The position numbers and the translations under genes were made by a program. From Anaerolineales bacterium (lineage in GTDB: Bacteria; Chloroflexota; Anaerolineae; Anaerolineales; UBA4823), in NCBI GenBank assembly GCA_003105035.1, contig PQAL01000010.1, forward strand, positions 62,001-126,000: a stretch of 64,000 nt of DNA. The letters run 5' to 3'. Under the pieces are notes generated by a model. That model was not told the origin of the DNA. It did not search any database and saw only the letters and a list, made by a program, of their open reading frames with translations. Shown piece by piece: positions 16,456-25,517 of this stretch (position 1 is the stretch's first letter; the number at the start of each line of letters is the position of its first letter).

Positions 16456-19095
16456 ATGCGAATCATTGTGACTCACGAACAAGCTGATTTCGATGCCCTG
16501 GCTTCATTGCTTGGGGCTTACCTGCTGGACGATACTGCTATACCGGTATTGCCACGGCGGATGAACCGCAATGTGAGAGCGTTTGTTACCCTGTATGGTG
16601 CCGAGCTGCCTTTTGTCGACCCGCATGACCTACCCAATCAAGCGGTGGAATCGGTGTGCCTGGTGGACACCCAATCGATGGTGAGTGTCAAGGGCATGGG
16701 GGCGGAGACCACCGTGCACGTGGTCGATCACCACCCGATCCGCTCAGACATCCCGGCTGGCTGGACAATCTCATGCGAGGACCTCGGAGCGACCACGACC
16801 ATTTTCGTGGAAGACATGCAGGAGCGGGATGATGAGATCAGTATGATCCACGCCACAACCTTGCTGCTGGGCATTTACGAAGACACCGGTTCACTAACCT
16901 ACACCCGCACGACATCGCGTGACCTGCGGGCCGCTTCATACTTGCTGCAACAACAGGCAAACCTGCGTATCATGGGTGATTTTCTCAACCACCCATTATC
17001 GCCAGACCAGCAAAGCCTGTATGATTACCTGCGCAACCACCTGGAGACGTTCCACATCCACGGGCATTCGGTGGTGATCGGCTGCGGGAGCGCCTTTGGT
17101 TTGGACGAAGAATTATCCACGGTGGCGCACAAGCTGCGCGATCTAATCGACCCAGATGCGTTGTTCCTGCTCATCTCCACCCGGGCAGGCGTGCAAATGA
17201 TCGGGCGTTCAACCAGCGACCACATCGATGTGGCTGAGGTCACGTCCCGTTTTGGAGGGGGAGGGCATTCCCGGGCAGCTGCCAGCCTGATCAAAGGTAG
17301 GGATCTGGATGAGGTGCATGACGAGCTGGTGGAGCTCCTGCCGGAGTACGTCAGCCCGGCGGTGACTGTATCAGAGATCATGTCGCACCACCCCCAGGTG
17401 CTGCCTCCGGAAACCCCTGCCCAAGAAGCAGCAGACCGGATGCAGCGTTATGGTTATGAAGGTTACCCGGTGGTAAAAGAGGGCCGGGTAATTGGGTTAC
17501 TCACCCGGCGCGCGGTGGACCGGGCGATCTCCCACCGGCTTAACCTGCCCGCCTCCAGCCTGATGAATGCTGGAGAAGTGATCATCCACCCCGATGATTC
17601 GATCGACCACCTGCAACGCTTGATGACCGATACAGGGTGGGGGCAAATTCCGGTCATGGATACTGAGGATCGCCAGATCATTGGCATCGTCACCCGCACC
17701 GACCTGCTGAAGATCCTCACTTCGCAGGCAATCAGGCCAGGTCACCTGAACTTTGCGGATAAACTCGAAGGAGCCATGCCACAGGCGCACTTGCTACTGT
17801 TAAAGACCGCTGCAGAGCTGGCCAATGAGCAGAAAGCTGCTCTCTATATTGTGGGCGGTTTCGTGCGTGATCTGCTCCTGGATCGGCCCAACCAGGATTT
17901 TGACCTGGTTGTGGAGGGAGATGCAATCTTACTGGCAAGGCACCTGCAGGAGCGTTACGGGGGCAGGCTGACCACCCATGCGCGTTTTGGGACGGCGAAG
18001 TGGATGATCTCCGGCATTCGCGAGAGCCTGGCCGCCGCGTTGCATCGCCCTGCGGATGCCGACGACCTTCCGGAATTCCTGGACCTGATCTCAGCCCGGA
18101 CCGAGTTTTATACGCATCCCACAGCCTTGCCCACTGTCGAACGCGGCAGCATCAAGCTGGACCTACACCGGCGTGATTTCACCATCAACACCATGGCTCT
18201 CAGGCTGGATGGAAGGCATTTTGGCGACCTGCATGATTATTGGGGGGGGCTGAACGACCTGAGGGAAAACCTGGTTCGAGTGCTGCACCCACTTTCGTTC
18301 GTGGATGACCCAACCCGCATGCTGAGGGCAGCCCGCTTTGAGCAGGTCCTGGATTTCGAGATCGAGAAGCGCACCGAGGAGCTGCTCGTGGAAGCCCGCC
18401 CTCTTGTGGGTCAGCTGTCGGGTGACCGTATCCGGCACGAGCTCGACCATATCATGGATCTTGAGCAGCGGGCGATGATCCTGGAACGCTTGTCTCAGCT
18501 CGGTCTACTGGCTGAAATCCATCCTGCCCTGGTCTGGGACCAGAACAACAAGGACAACCTTGAGATGATGAGCCTGATTGAAGCTAAATCTTTACGCGGC
18601 ATCCGGCTGGAGCTTAATAAAAAGAACAACCTGCGTAAGCTGGCGTATATCTTATGGTTTATCAGCCAGCCGGTTGAAAAAGCCCAGGCGATCATGCGCA
18701 GGTTACGCTACCCCTCCACCCAGGTGAAGACCGTGTTATCAGCGTGCCGGTTGTGGAAGGATCTGCCCTGGGTAGCGAATGCCAAGCTGAGCGCCATCGC
18801 CAACCGGTTGGAGGAAGTGCCACCCCTGGCTATTTACGCTAATTTCCTGGCAGCCCGGGATGATGGCATTTGCAGTAATCTGCAGGCTTATCAAGATCGC
18901 TTAAATACCATCCAACCTGGAGTCAACGGGGACGATCTGCGAAGACATGGGCTGCCACCCGGACCGATTTATAAGAAGATCCTCAGTGCCCTGCGAGACG
19001 CCTGGCTGGATGGTAAAATTGAGGACAATTTTCAGGAGCAAGCCTTCCTTGATGAGCTGATACGAAATGAAACTGGTGTCCATCCGGCAAGCTAA
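16456..19095 (+). CDS. cca: DHH-CBS-CCA tRNA nucleotidyltransferase fusion
   Basis: An 879-residue multidomain enzyme. Domains in order are a DHH phosphoesterase (T-H-E-Q-A-D-F-D-A-L-A-S and V-V-D-H-H, 1-170), DHHA1 (F-G-G-G-G-H-S-R-A-A near 275), two CBS repeats (about 305-420), a class II nucleotidyltransferase head (I-V-G-G-F-V-R-D-L-L-L-D with D-F-D-L-V-V-E-G-D near 470) and a helical tRNA-binding tail. The head adds CCA or part of it to tRNA 3' ends; the DHH part may be a phosphodiesterase or nano-RNase, and the CBS pair may sense adenine nucleotides. ATG 16456 is preferred over GTG 16441 because the DHH strand begins at once. The same fusion is known in several deep-branching bacteria. 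Confidence 0.9.
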   Translation: MRIIVTHEQADFDALASLLGAYLLDDTAIPVLPRRMNRNVRAFVTLYGAELPFVDPHDLPNQAVESVCLVDTQSMVSVKGMGAETTVHVVDHHPIRSDIPAGWTISCEDLGATTTIFVEDMQERDDEISMIHATTLLLGIYEDTGSLTYTRTTSRDLRAASYLLQQQANLRIMGDFLNHPLSPDQQSLYDYLRNHLETFHIHGHSVVIGCGSAFGLDEELSTVAHKLRDLIDPDALFLLISTRAGVQMIGRSTSDHIDVAEVTSRFGGGGHSRAAASLIKGRDLDEVHDELVELLPEYVSPAVTVSEIMSHHPQVLPPETPAQEAADRMQRYGYEGYPVVKEGRVIGLLTRRAVDRAISHRLNLPASSLMNAGEVIIHPDDSIDHLQRLMTDTGWGQIPVMDTEDRQIIGIVTRTDLLKILTSQAIRPGHLNFADKLEGAMPQAHLLLLKTAAELANEQKAALYIVGGFVRDLLLDRPNQDFDLVVEGDAILLARHLQERYGGRLTTHARFGTAKWMISGIRESLAAALHRPADADDLPEFLDLISARTEFYTHPTALPTVERGSIKLDLHRRDFTINTMALRLDGRHFGDLHDYWGGLNDLRENLVRVLHPLSFVDDPTRMLRAARFEQVLDFEIEKRTEELLVEARPLVGQLSGDRIRHELDHIMDLEQRAMILERLSQLGLLAEIHPALVWDQNNKDNLEMMSLIEAKSLRGIRLELNKKNNLRKLAYILWFISQPVEKAQAIMRRLRYPSTQVKTVLSACRLWKDLPWVANAKLSAIANRLEEVPPLAIYANFLAARDDGICSNLQAYQDRLNTIQPGVNGDDLRRHGLPPGPIYKKILSALRDAWLDGKIEDNFQEQAFLDELIRNETGVHPAS

Positions 19096-19567
19096 GAAGA
19101 CTGACATGCCTGCCCTTGAATGGGATGGAGCATATTCGCACTTTAAACGGTTGTATGAGGATACCTATTTAATGGTTGAGCAAGGTGCAGCGTTGATCTG
19201 GATCGCAGAGAACAACGGCGGGGAGTTAATCGGTCAATGCTTTGTTTCGTTAAAGAGGAATCGGCCTGAACTAGCGGATGGAATTCTACGAGCGTATATC
19301 TATGGCTTCAGGGTGAAGCCGAAATTCAGGAACCAGGGGGTTGGCACACAGATGATGAGCACCATCGAAGATGACCTGCGTGAACGGCATTTCCATCAGG
19401 TGACATTGAATGTGGGGCAAGATAATAATAACGCCAGGCGCTTCTATGAACGCCTGGGTTACAACGTGGTCGGGTCAGACCCAGGTTACTGGTCATATAT
19501 CGACGACAAAGGCAAGCGCATCGATATGCATGAACCTGCCTGGCGAATGAAAAAAGACCTCGGATAG
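19067..19567 (+). CDS. GNAT family N-acetyltransferase
   Basis: A 166-residue acetyltransferase. The acetyl-CoA pyrophosphate loop is visible as F-R-N-Q-G-V-G-T-Q-M-M (motif A), and motif B as N-N-A-R-R-F-Y-E-R-L-G-Y. The substrate is unknown. The start lies 29 nt inside the end of the CCA-transferase gene, and fdhD follows after a 5-nt gap, so the three are probably one transcript, though a functional link to formate dehydrogenase is not evident. Confidence 0.85.
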   Translation: MKLVSIRQAKKTDMPALEWDGAYSHFKRLYEDTYLMVEQGAALIWIAENNGGELIGQCFVSLKRNRPELADGILRAYIYGFRVKPKFRNQGVGTQMMSTIEDDLRERHFHQVTLNVGQDNNNARRFYERLGYNVVGSDPGYWSYIDDKGKRIDMHEPAWRMKKDLG

Positions 19568-19572
19568 CTTGC

Positions 19573-20379
19573 GTGGAGAATAAACCGATCAGTACCCTCT
19601 TTTATCATTCCGGCGCGTGGACGGCAGACATGACGACTGTCATCAGTGAACGTGCCGTCAGCCTGACGGTTAATAATGAAAACTGGCTGACATTCATGTG
19701 CACGCCGGTTGACCTGGAAACGCTGGCAGTTGGATTTTTGTTCAATGAAGAGATCATCCAAAGGATCGAAGATGTTGCCAGCGTGAGGGTGTGTCCTGGG
19801 GGCGATAATATCGATGTGTGGCTGAACGTACCAGCAAAAAAACCTCAAAACTGGATCCGTACCAGTGGTTGCTCTGGAGGAGAAACAAGTATTGGAAAAG
19901 GCAATCATAACAAGACTCTCCCTAGGCCATTGAACGGGAAATTGGTGCCACCTGAAAAAGTGGGTAGCCTGATACACCAGTTACGCGAAGCCCAGGACCT
20001 GTACCGGAAGACGGGTGGAGTGCATACTTCGGCGTTGAGCGATGGAGAAACACTATTTATCATCGCCGAAGATATCGGGCGCCACAACACCCTGGACAAG
20101 CTGGCTGGGCGCTGTCTGCTCCAGGATATTCGAGTGTCGAGCAAGATCATCTTGACCACCGGAAGGATCAGCTCTGAGATGATCCAAAAAGCCTCCCGGA
20201 TAGAGGCCAGTATGGTGATCTCACGCACATCTCCAAGCAGCCTGTCGGTGCAAATGGCGGATGCGCTTGGCATCACATTGATCGGGTATGCCCGCCAGGA
20301 GCGATTCAACGTTTATACCCACCCGGAGAGGCTGTTATCTGTAAAGCCAGCGGAAATGGCAACAAGTGAGGTAGCATGA
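19573..20379 (+). CDS. fdhD: Formate dehydrogenase accessory sulfurtransferase FdhD
   Basis: FdhD passes sulfur to the molybdenum or tungsten bis-MGD cofactor, which makes formate dehydrogenase active. The 268 residues contain family blocks N-E-E-I-I, T-G-G-V-H-T-S-A-L, E-D-I-G-R-H-N-T-L-D-K and T-T-G-R-I-S-S-E-M. The sulfur-carrier loop reads T-S-G-C-S-G-G, with a single Cys at residue 100 where E. coli has a C-x-x-C pair; this one-Cys form occurs in other members. It starts with GTG. Its stop overlaps the ATG of the NuoEF-like gene by 4 nt (ATGA), binding it to the formate dehydrogenase operon. Confidence 0.93.
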   Translation: MENKPISTLFYHSGAWTADMTTVISERAVSLTVNNENWLTFMCTPVDLETLAVGFLFNEEIIQRIEDVASVRVCPGGDNIDVWLNVPAKKPQNWIRTSGCSGGETSIGKGNHNKTLPRPLNGKLVPPEKVGSLIHQLREAQDLYRKTGGVHTSALSDGETLFIIAEDIGRHNTLDKLAGRCLLQDIRVSSKIILTTGRISSEMIQKASRIEASMVISRTSPSSLSVQMADALGITLIGYARQERFNVYTHPERLLSVKPAEMATSEVA

Positions 20380-22109
20380 CGAATAAGAACATCAAATACC
20401 AGCCCATTGACCCCCAGATTGAAGAACTAAGCAAGAAACACCAGGATAAGCCGGAGGCATTGCTTGAGATATTGACCGAACTCCAGGCACAGCGCGGTGT
20501 GCTTGAGGGAAGTGCTATCACCGATGTCGGCCGGGCGGTCAAGCTGCCGCCTTCCAGCGCCTACGGCGTGGCTTCTTTTTATTCGATGCTGAACCTGGAG
20601 GAAAAAGCTGAGCAAATCATGCGGGTCTGTGATGGACCGGTATGCTGGCTGTGCGGGGCAGGTGAGGTACGTAAGGGTGTGGATGCGGTTTTGGCAGGTA
20701 AGCAAGGTTGGAAAATTGAGCGCACCAGCTGCCTGGGGTTATGTGACCGGGCACCAGCCCTGCTGGTGAGTGATCAACAGGCTGGTCCTGTATCAGCTGG
20801 GGATGTACAAAGATTACCTAGCGGTTGGCTAGGGCGGGCATCCGATTACAGCCGGCCTCGCAAAGGCGAGCTGAGGGTGATGCTGTCCAAGGCTGGCATC
20901 ATCAAACCCGATTCACTTGAATCAGCACTGGAACAGGGAGCCTACCAGGGCTTAACAGCTGCCCTGGGAAGGAGTAGTGAGGCAGTTTTGAGCGAGGTTG
21001 AAGCTTCCGGTCTGACTGGACGTGGAGGGGCGGGCTTCCCGGTGGGTCGAAAATGGCGCTTCGTCGCCCAGGCGAAAACCACCCCGAAGGTTATCGTGTG
21101 CAATGCCGATGAATCTGAGCCATTGATCTTCAAGGACCGGGTGCTGATCGACACCAATCCACACCAGCTCCTGGAAGGGATGGCCATTGCTGGCTATGCC
21201 TGTGAGGCGCAGGAAGCTTTTATTTATATCCGCGGTGAATATGCCAGCCAGGCAGAAAGGTTGCGGCACGCCATCTTTGAAGCCGAACAAGCCAACTGGC
21301 TGGGTAAACGCATCCAGGGGACGGAATACTCATTTGATATTCACGTGCACTTGGGTGCCGGGGCTTATATCTGCGGTGAAGAGACGGCATTGATCGAATC
21401 GCTGGAAGGGAAGCGTGGTGAGCCACGCACGCGGCCACCCTACCCACCCACCTATGGATACCACGGGTTACCGACCCTGGTCAACAATGTCGAATCATAT
21501 GCGGCAGTTCCCGAGATAATCAAAAACGGCGCGGGCTGGTACCGCTCATTGAGCGCTGCGGCCACGCCTGGAACAAAGATCTACATGTTGTTAGGGCATG
21601 TAAAGAAACCAGGCTTATTTGAAGCTCCCTTTGGATTGACCCTGCAGCAGATCATCGAAGATTATGGTGGCGGGATGCAGGAAGGCTCCAGGTTACAATT
21701 CGCCCTCACCGGCGGAGCAGCTGGAACGATTGTTGGGGAAGAGCACATGCATATCCCCATCGACTATGCTTCAGGGGCTAAGGGCATCTCGCTTGGGGCA
21801 GGCGCCTTCCTGATCTGCGACCAGCGCGTATCTCCAGTGGCGTTCCTCAGGGAATTATTGCACTTCTTCGCCTCGGAATCGTGTGGGAAATGCACTCCGT
21901 GCCGGGTGGGCACTTACCGGGCGCATGCGATCCTTAATAGGATGGCGGCTGGAGAGGGGCAAGCAGGTGATGTCAATGAATTACACGCCCTGGCTGACGT
22001 GATGTTCGACTCATCTTTTTGCGGCTTGGGGCAATCGGTACCAACCCCGATGAGATCTGCCATGACAACATTTAAAAACCAATTTCTGAGGGCAGAGAAT
22101 CCTGCTTAG
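20376..22109 (+). CDS. NuoE-NuoF fusion, NAD(P)H/FMN subunit of formate dehydrogenase
   Basis: A 577-residue fusion. Residues 1-165 are a NuoE-like thioredoxin fold with one [2Fe-2S] site, C-D-G-P-V-C (C-x4-C) and C-L-G-L-C (C-x3-C). Residues about 190-577 are NuoF-like: FMN-binding G-R-G-G-A-G-F-P-V-G-R-K-W, a NADH-binding region with G-A-G-A-Y-I-C-G-E-E-T-A-L, and the [4Fe-4S] motif E-S-C-G-K-C-T-P-C-R-V-G with its fourth Cys in F-C-G-L-G. It moves electrons between the catalytic subunit and NAD(P). The same module occurs in NAD-linked formate dehydrogenases and electron-bifurcating hydrogenases. It follows fdhD (4-nt overlap) and precedes the catalytic gene. Confidence 0.92.
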   Translation: MTNKNIKYQPIDPQIEELSKKHQDKPEALLEILTELQAQRGVLEGSAITDVGRAVKLPPSSAYGVASFYSMLNLEEKAEQIMRVCDGPVCWLCGAGEVRKGVDAVLAGKQGWKIERTSCLGLCDRAPALLVSDQQAGPVSAGDVQRLPSGWLGRASDYSRPRKGELRVMLSKAGIIKPDSLESALEQGAYQGLTAALGRSSEAVLSEVEASGLTGRGGAGFPVGRKWRFVAQAKTTPKVIVCNADESEPLIFKDRVLIDTNPHQLLEGMAIAGYACEAQEAFIYIRGEYASQAERLRHAIFEAEQANWLGKRIQGTEYSFDIHVHLGAGAYICGEETALIESLEGKRGEPRTRPPYPPTYGYHGLPTLVNNVESYAAVPEIIKNGAGWYRSLSAAATPGTKIYMLLGHVKKPGLFEAPFGLTLQQIIEDYGGGMQEGSRLQFALTGGAAGTIVGEEHMHIPIDYASGAKGISLGAGAFLICDQRVSPVAFLRELLHFFASESCGKCTPCRVGTYRAHAILNRMAAGEGQAGDVNELHALADVMFDSSFCGLGQSVPTPMRSAMTTFKNQFLRAENPA

Positions 22110-22136
22110 GGGTATACCCTATCCTGGAGGATGAGC

Positions 22137-24905
22137 ATGTCGATAAGACTCACCATCGATGGAAAACAGATCGAAGCGACGGAAAACTCCCGGCTTTTGG
22201 ATGTCGCCCGGCAGAATGGGCTGACCATCCCGACGCTGTGCTATCACCGCAACCTGACCCCCACAGGGAACTGCCGCATCTGCGTGGTGGAGGTGCAGGG
22301 TCAGCGCTTCCTGCAGGCTGCCTGTGTGACCAATGTGTGGGAGGGGATGGTGGTGCAAACCCAAAGCCCCAGGGTAGTAGGCTCACGCAAGCAAACCCTG
22401 GAATTAATGCTGGCTAACCACCCACAGGACTGCCTGGTATGTGACTCTAGCGGCTCCTGCGAGCTGCAAGACCTAGCTTACGATTACCAGGTGGAAGTGC
22501 CAAAATGGGGCAGCAAGGGCACCCGTTATCCAATGGACAGCGACCCGAATCCATTCGTGCGGGTGGACTTCAACAAGTGTATCCTATGCCGGCGGTGTGT
22601 GCTGGCGTGTGCCGAAGTCCAGGGGCGTTTTGTGTGGGGGGTGGCCCAGCGCGGCTTCGAAGAAAGGATCGTGGCAGGGGCAGATACGACCATGCTGGAG
22701 GCACGCTGTGAGAGCTGCGGCCAGTGTGTGGCCTACTGCCCAACCGGGGCGCTGAGCGATAAATTATCCTATGGGCTGGGGCGGTCTCACCAGATCCATA
22801 AGGTGACCACCACCTGTTCGTACTGTGGGGTAGGCTGCCAGTTCGACCTCAATGTAAAGGATGGGAAGGTGATCGGGGTGACTTCCAACCCGAATGCGCC
22901 GGTGAACGGCATGGCCTTGTGCGTGAAGGGGCGTTACGGGTACGATTACATCCATCACCCCGACCGGTTAATGAAACCTAAAGTGCGGAAATACCTGCTT
23001 GAAGGGGGAGAGCGGACAAAAGGGGATCGAGGTGAGTGGGTGGAGGTGGAATGGGAAGTTGCGCTTGACCTCACTGCAAAGAAATTGCGAGATCTGCGCG
23101 ATAAACACGGGCCAGATAGCATCGGCGTGTTCACCTCGGCGAAGTGCACCAATGAAGAAAATTACCTGATGAATAAATTCGCCAGGCAGGTGATCGGGAC
23201 GAACAACATCGACCATTGCGCCCGTCTCTGACACTCCAGCACCGTGGCCGGTCTGGCCACTTCATTCGGTTCGGGAGCGATGTCAAATTCGATGAGAGAT
23301 GTCGCCAACCAGGCAGCTGCCATGCTGATCATTGGCTCAAACACCACCGAACAACACCCGGTGTTCGGCACGATGATCCGTCAGGCAGTGCTCCGTCGAG
23401 GAGTCAAGCTGGTGATCGCTGATCCTCGCCGGATCGATATGGTCGATTTTGCCACCCTGCACCTTAGACAGAAACCTGGGACGGATATCGCCCTACTCAA
23501 TGGATTAATGCACATCATCCTTGAGAGGGGCTGGGAAGATCAGGCTTTTATCGAGCACCGCACGGAGGGGTTCGAGGAGTTCAAGGCAGTGGTGAAAGGC
23601 TACCCTCCTGAGAAAACCGCGGAGATCACCGGTGTGCCAGTGGCTCAGCTCTACCAAGCTGCCGAGATCCTGGCCTTGAATAAGCCGATGGCAGTTATCT
23701 GGGCCATGGGCATCACCCAGCACATCGTAGGGGTGCGTAACGTGATGGACCTGGCCAACCTGCAGATGCTGCTCGGCAACCTTGGGATACCCGGTGGGGG
23801 TGTCAACCCACTGCGCGGGCAGAACAACGTGCAAGGCGCCTGTGATATGGGCGGGTTGCCGAATGTCTACCCAGGCTACCAGGCTGTGACTGTTGAGGCT
23901 GCCAGGCAGAAATTCGAGGCAGCCTGGGGAGTGAACCTATCCTGTAAGATCGGGATGACCGTCACCGAAATGGTTCCCGCTGCTGGAGAGGATAAGATCA
24001 AGGCCCTATACATCCTGGGGGAAGACCCGGTGATGAGCGACCCAGACAGCGCACACATCCGGCATTGCCTGGATACGTGTGAATTCATCGTCCTGCAGGA
24101 GATCTTCCCCTCTGAGACATCCGTCTATGCCGATGTGCTGCTTCCAGGGGTGAGCTTTGCGGAAAAGAACGGGACGTTTACCAATACCGAGCGCAGAGTC
24201 CAAATCGTACGCAAGGCAATCGAGCCCTTAGGCGAAGCGCAACCCGATTGGTGGATCATCGCAGAGCTGGCAAAACGCATGCTCTCGGTAGGCAACCGGC
24301 AGGTCAGTGGTGCGCCTTTCTCTGGCTGGAACTACAGCGATCCGGCGCAGATCATGGATGAAGCCGCAGCATTGACTCCCATTTATGCTGGGGTGAACCA
24401 TGCCAGACTGGAACGGGGCGATCAGCTGCAGTGGCCGGTGCGGGATGCTACCCACCCTGGGACGGCGATCTTGCACGTAGGTCAGTTTGCCCGCGGTTTG
24501 GGAAAGTTTGCACCCATTGAGCACATTCCACCAGTAGAGATGCCTGACGATGATTACCCGATGGTCCTATCCACAGGGAGGGTGCTGTATCACTGGCATG
24601 GCGGCGAGATGACCCGCCGGGCCAAGGGTTTGTTGGAAGTATATGGGGAGGCATTAATCGAAGTCAACCCACAGGATGCCTTACAGCTGGGATTGGACGG
24701 ACATAAGCGCGTGAGGGTCAGCTCACGCAGGGGAACAATCGAGGCAGAGGCCTGGATCACCGACCGGGTTCCGCCGGGCATGGTGTATGCCAACTTCCAT
24801 TTCCCGGAAGCCTCGGCAAACGAGCTGACCATCGCTGCCCTTGACCCGATTTCAAAGATTCCGGAATACAAGGTGTGTGCAGTGAAGGTTAGCCTGATCA
24901 ATTAG
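22137..24905 (+). CDS. fdhA: Selenocysteine formate dehydrogenase, catalytic alpha subunit (UGA recoded)
   Basis: One continuous frame of 922 residues interrupted only by TGA at 23229-23231, which replaces the metal-ligand residue in D-H-C-A-R-L-U-H-S-S-T-V-A-G-L. This is exactly the selenocysteine site of formate dehydrogenase H, giving Sec365. Domains are a NuoG-like [2Fe-2S] ferredoxin with His-Cys cluster (1-110), two 4Fe-4S clusters (C-I-L-C-R-R-C and C-E-S-C-G-Q-C), the molybdopterin enzyme 4Fe-4S site (C-S-Y-C-G-V-G-C), the bis-MGD domains, and a C-terminal dinucleotide-binding domain. It oxidises formate to CO2 or runs in reverse. ATG 22137 has GGAGG at a 6-nt spacing; ATG 22131 abuts the GGAGG and is less likely. 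Expression needs SelA-SelD elsewhere in the genome. Confidence 0.95.
23229..23260 (+). promoter_or_regulatory. Bacterial SECIS element and recoded UGA
   Basis: The UGA (23229-23231) is followed after 12 nt by a perfect 6-bp hairpin, GTGGCC (23244-23249) with GGCCAC (23255-23260). Its 5-nt loop is GGTCT, matching the SelB-binding apical loop of the E. coli fdhF element. Both position and loop are those needed for selenocysteine insertion. Confidence 0.9.
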
Positions 24906-24912
24906 TCATGGG

Positions 24913-25413
24913 ATGGTGAGCATGGATACCCGCAAAATTTACGAGTACGCATTGCAGCGCGAATACGAAGGGAAGCACTTTTTTGAAGAAAATGCTGGCC
25001 GCCTGCGAGAAGCAGCGGCGGTGAATGCCTTCAAACAGCTGGCGACAGAAGAACAAAAACACATCGATTTCATCTTGAGCCAGCTGAATTTCCTGCTCAC
25101 CGGCAAGGGTGGAGGTATGGAAGAGGGTGCAAGGCTGGCTCAGTCAGGTTTCTTTTCCCAGCGAGCGGAATCCGAATTCATCGACCAGTCCGTGGCGGAA
25201 TCGATGGTGCCCGATTTACCCGTCCTGCGCATGGCATATCTGATCGAGCGCGATTTTGCCGAGTTTTATGAGTCCGCGGCTGCCCAGGCGGAAGGGGAAG
25301 TAAAACAGGTGCTGACCATGCTTTCACAGTGGGAACGGGGGCACGAGCGCTTATTCAAGCGCTTTTATGACCGAGCATTTGAAGAATATTCGAAGATGCC
25401 CTGGGGCGGCTAG
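24913..25413 (+). CDS. Ferritin-like / rubrerythrin-type di-iron protein
   Basis: A 166-residue four-helix protein with the metal-ligand pattern of the ferritin-like superfamily: E-Y-E-G-K-H-F-F near residue 18, E-E-Q-K-H-I-D-F near 46, E-R-D-F-A-E-F-Y-E near 112 and E-R-G-H-E-R-L-F near 141. It has no rubredoxin domain, so it resembles erythrin-type or COG1633-like proteins. Likely roles are peroxide detoxification or iron handling. It starts 7 nt after fdhA and is probably co-transcribed, which fits protection of an oxygen-sensitive selenium/iron-sulfur enzyme (inference). ATG 24913 and ATG 24922 are both possible starts. Confidence 0.8.
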   Translation: MVSMDTRKIYEYALQREYEGKHFFEENAGRLREAAAVNAFKQLATEEQKHIDFILSQLNFLLTGKGGGMEEGARLAQSGFFSQRAESEFIDQSVAESMVPDLPVLRMAYLIERDFAEFYESAAAQAEGEVKQVLTMLSQWERGHERLFKRFYDRAFEEYSKMPWGG

Positions 25414-25436
25414 AATATTCTTATCTTAACTCATCA

Positions 25437-25480
25437 GCAACGGGGTTTTGGGTCAGTCGATTTGCTCAAAGCCCCGTTGC
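25437..25480 (+). terminator. Terminator-like hairpin after the formate dehydrogenase operon
   Basis: A 14-bp inverted repeat, GCAACGGGGTTTTG (25437-25450) with CAAAGCCCCGTTGC (25467-25480), has one G-T wobble and a 16-nt loop. It is followed by ATTATGG, so there is no real T tract. It probably ends the fdh transcript or protects its 3' end. Confidence 0.55.
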
Positions 25481-25517
25481 ATTATGGTAAACTTCACCGC
25501 TAGAGACAAACCAAGAC

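Noticed and set aside
22108-22120. Short palindrome GGGTATACCC between the NuoEF-like gene and fdhA as an operator
   Set aside because: Only 10 nt, inside a tightly packed operon, and likely by chance.
22131-23231. Formate dehydrogenase read as two separate genes or a pseudogene split by TGA
   Set aside because: Both halves are in the same frame, the TGA is at the known selenocysteine site and a SECIS hairpin follows, so recoding explains it better than decay.
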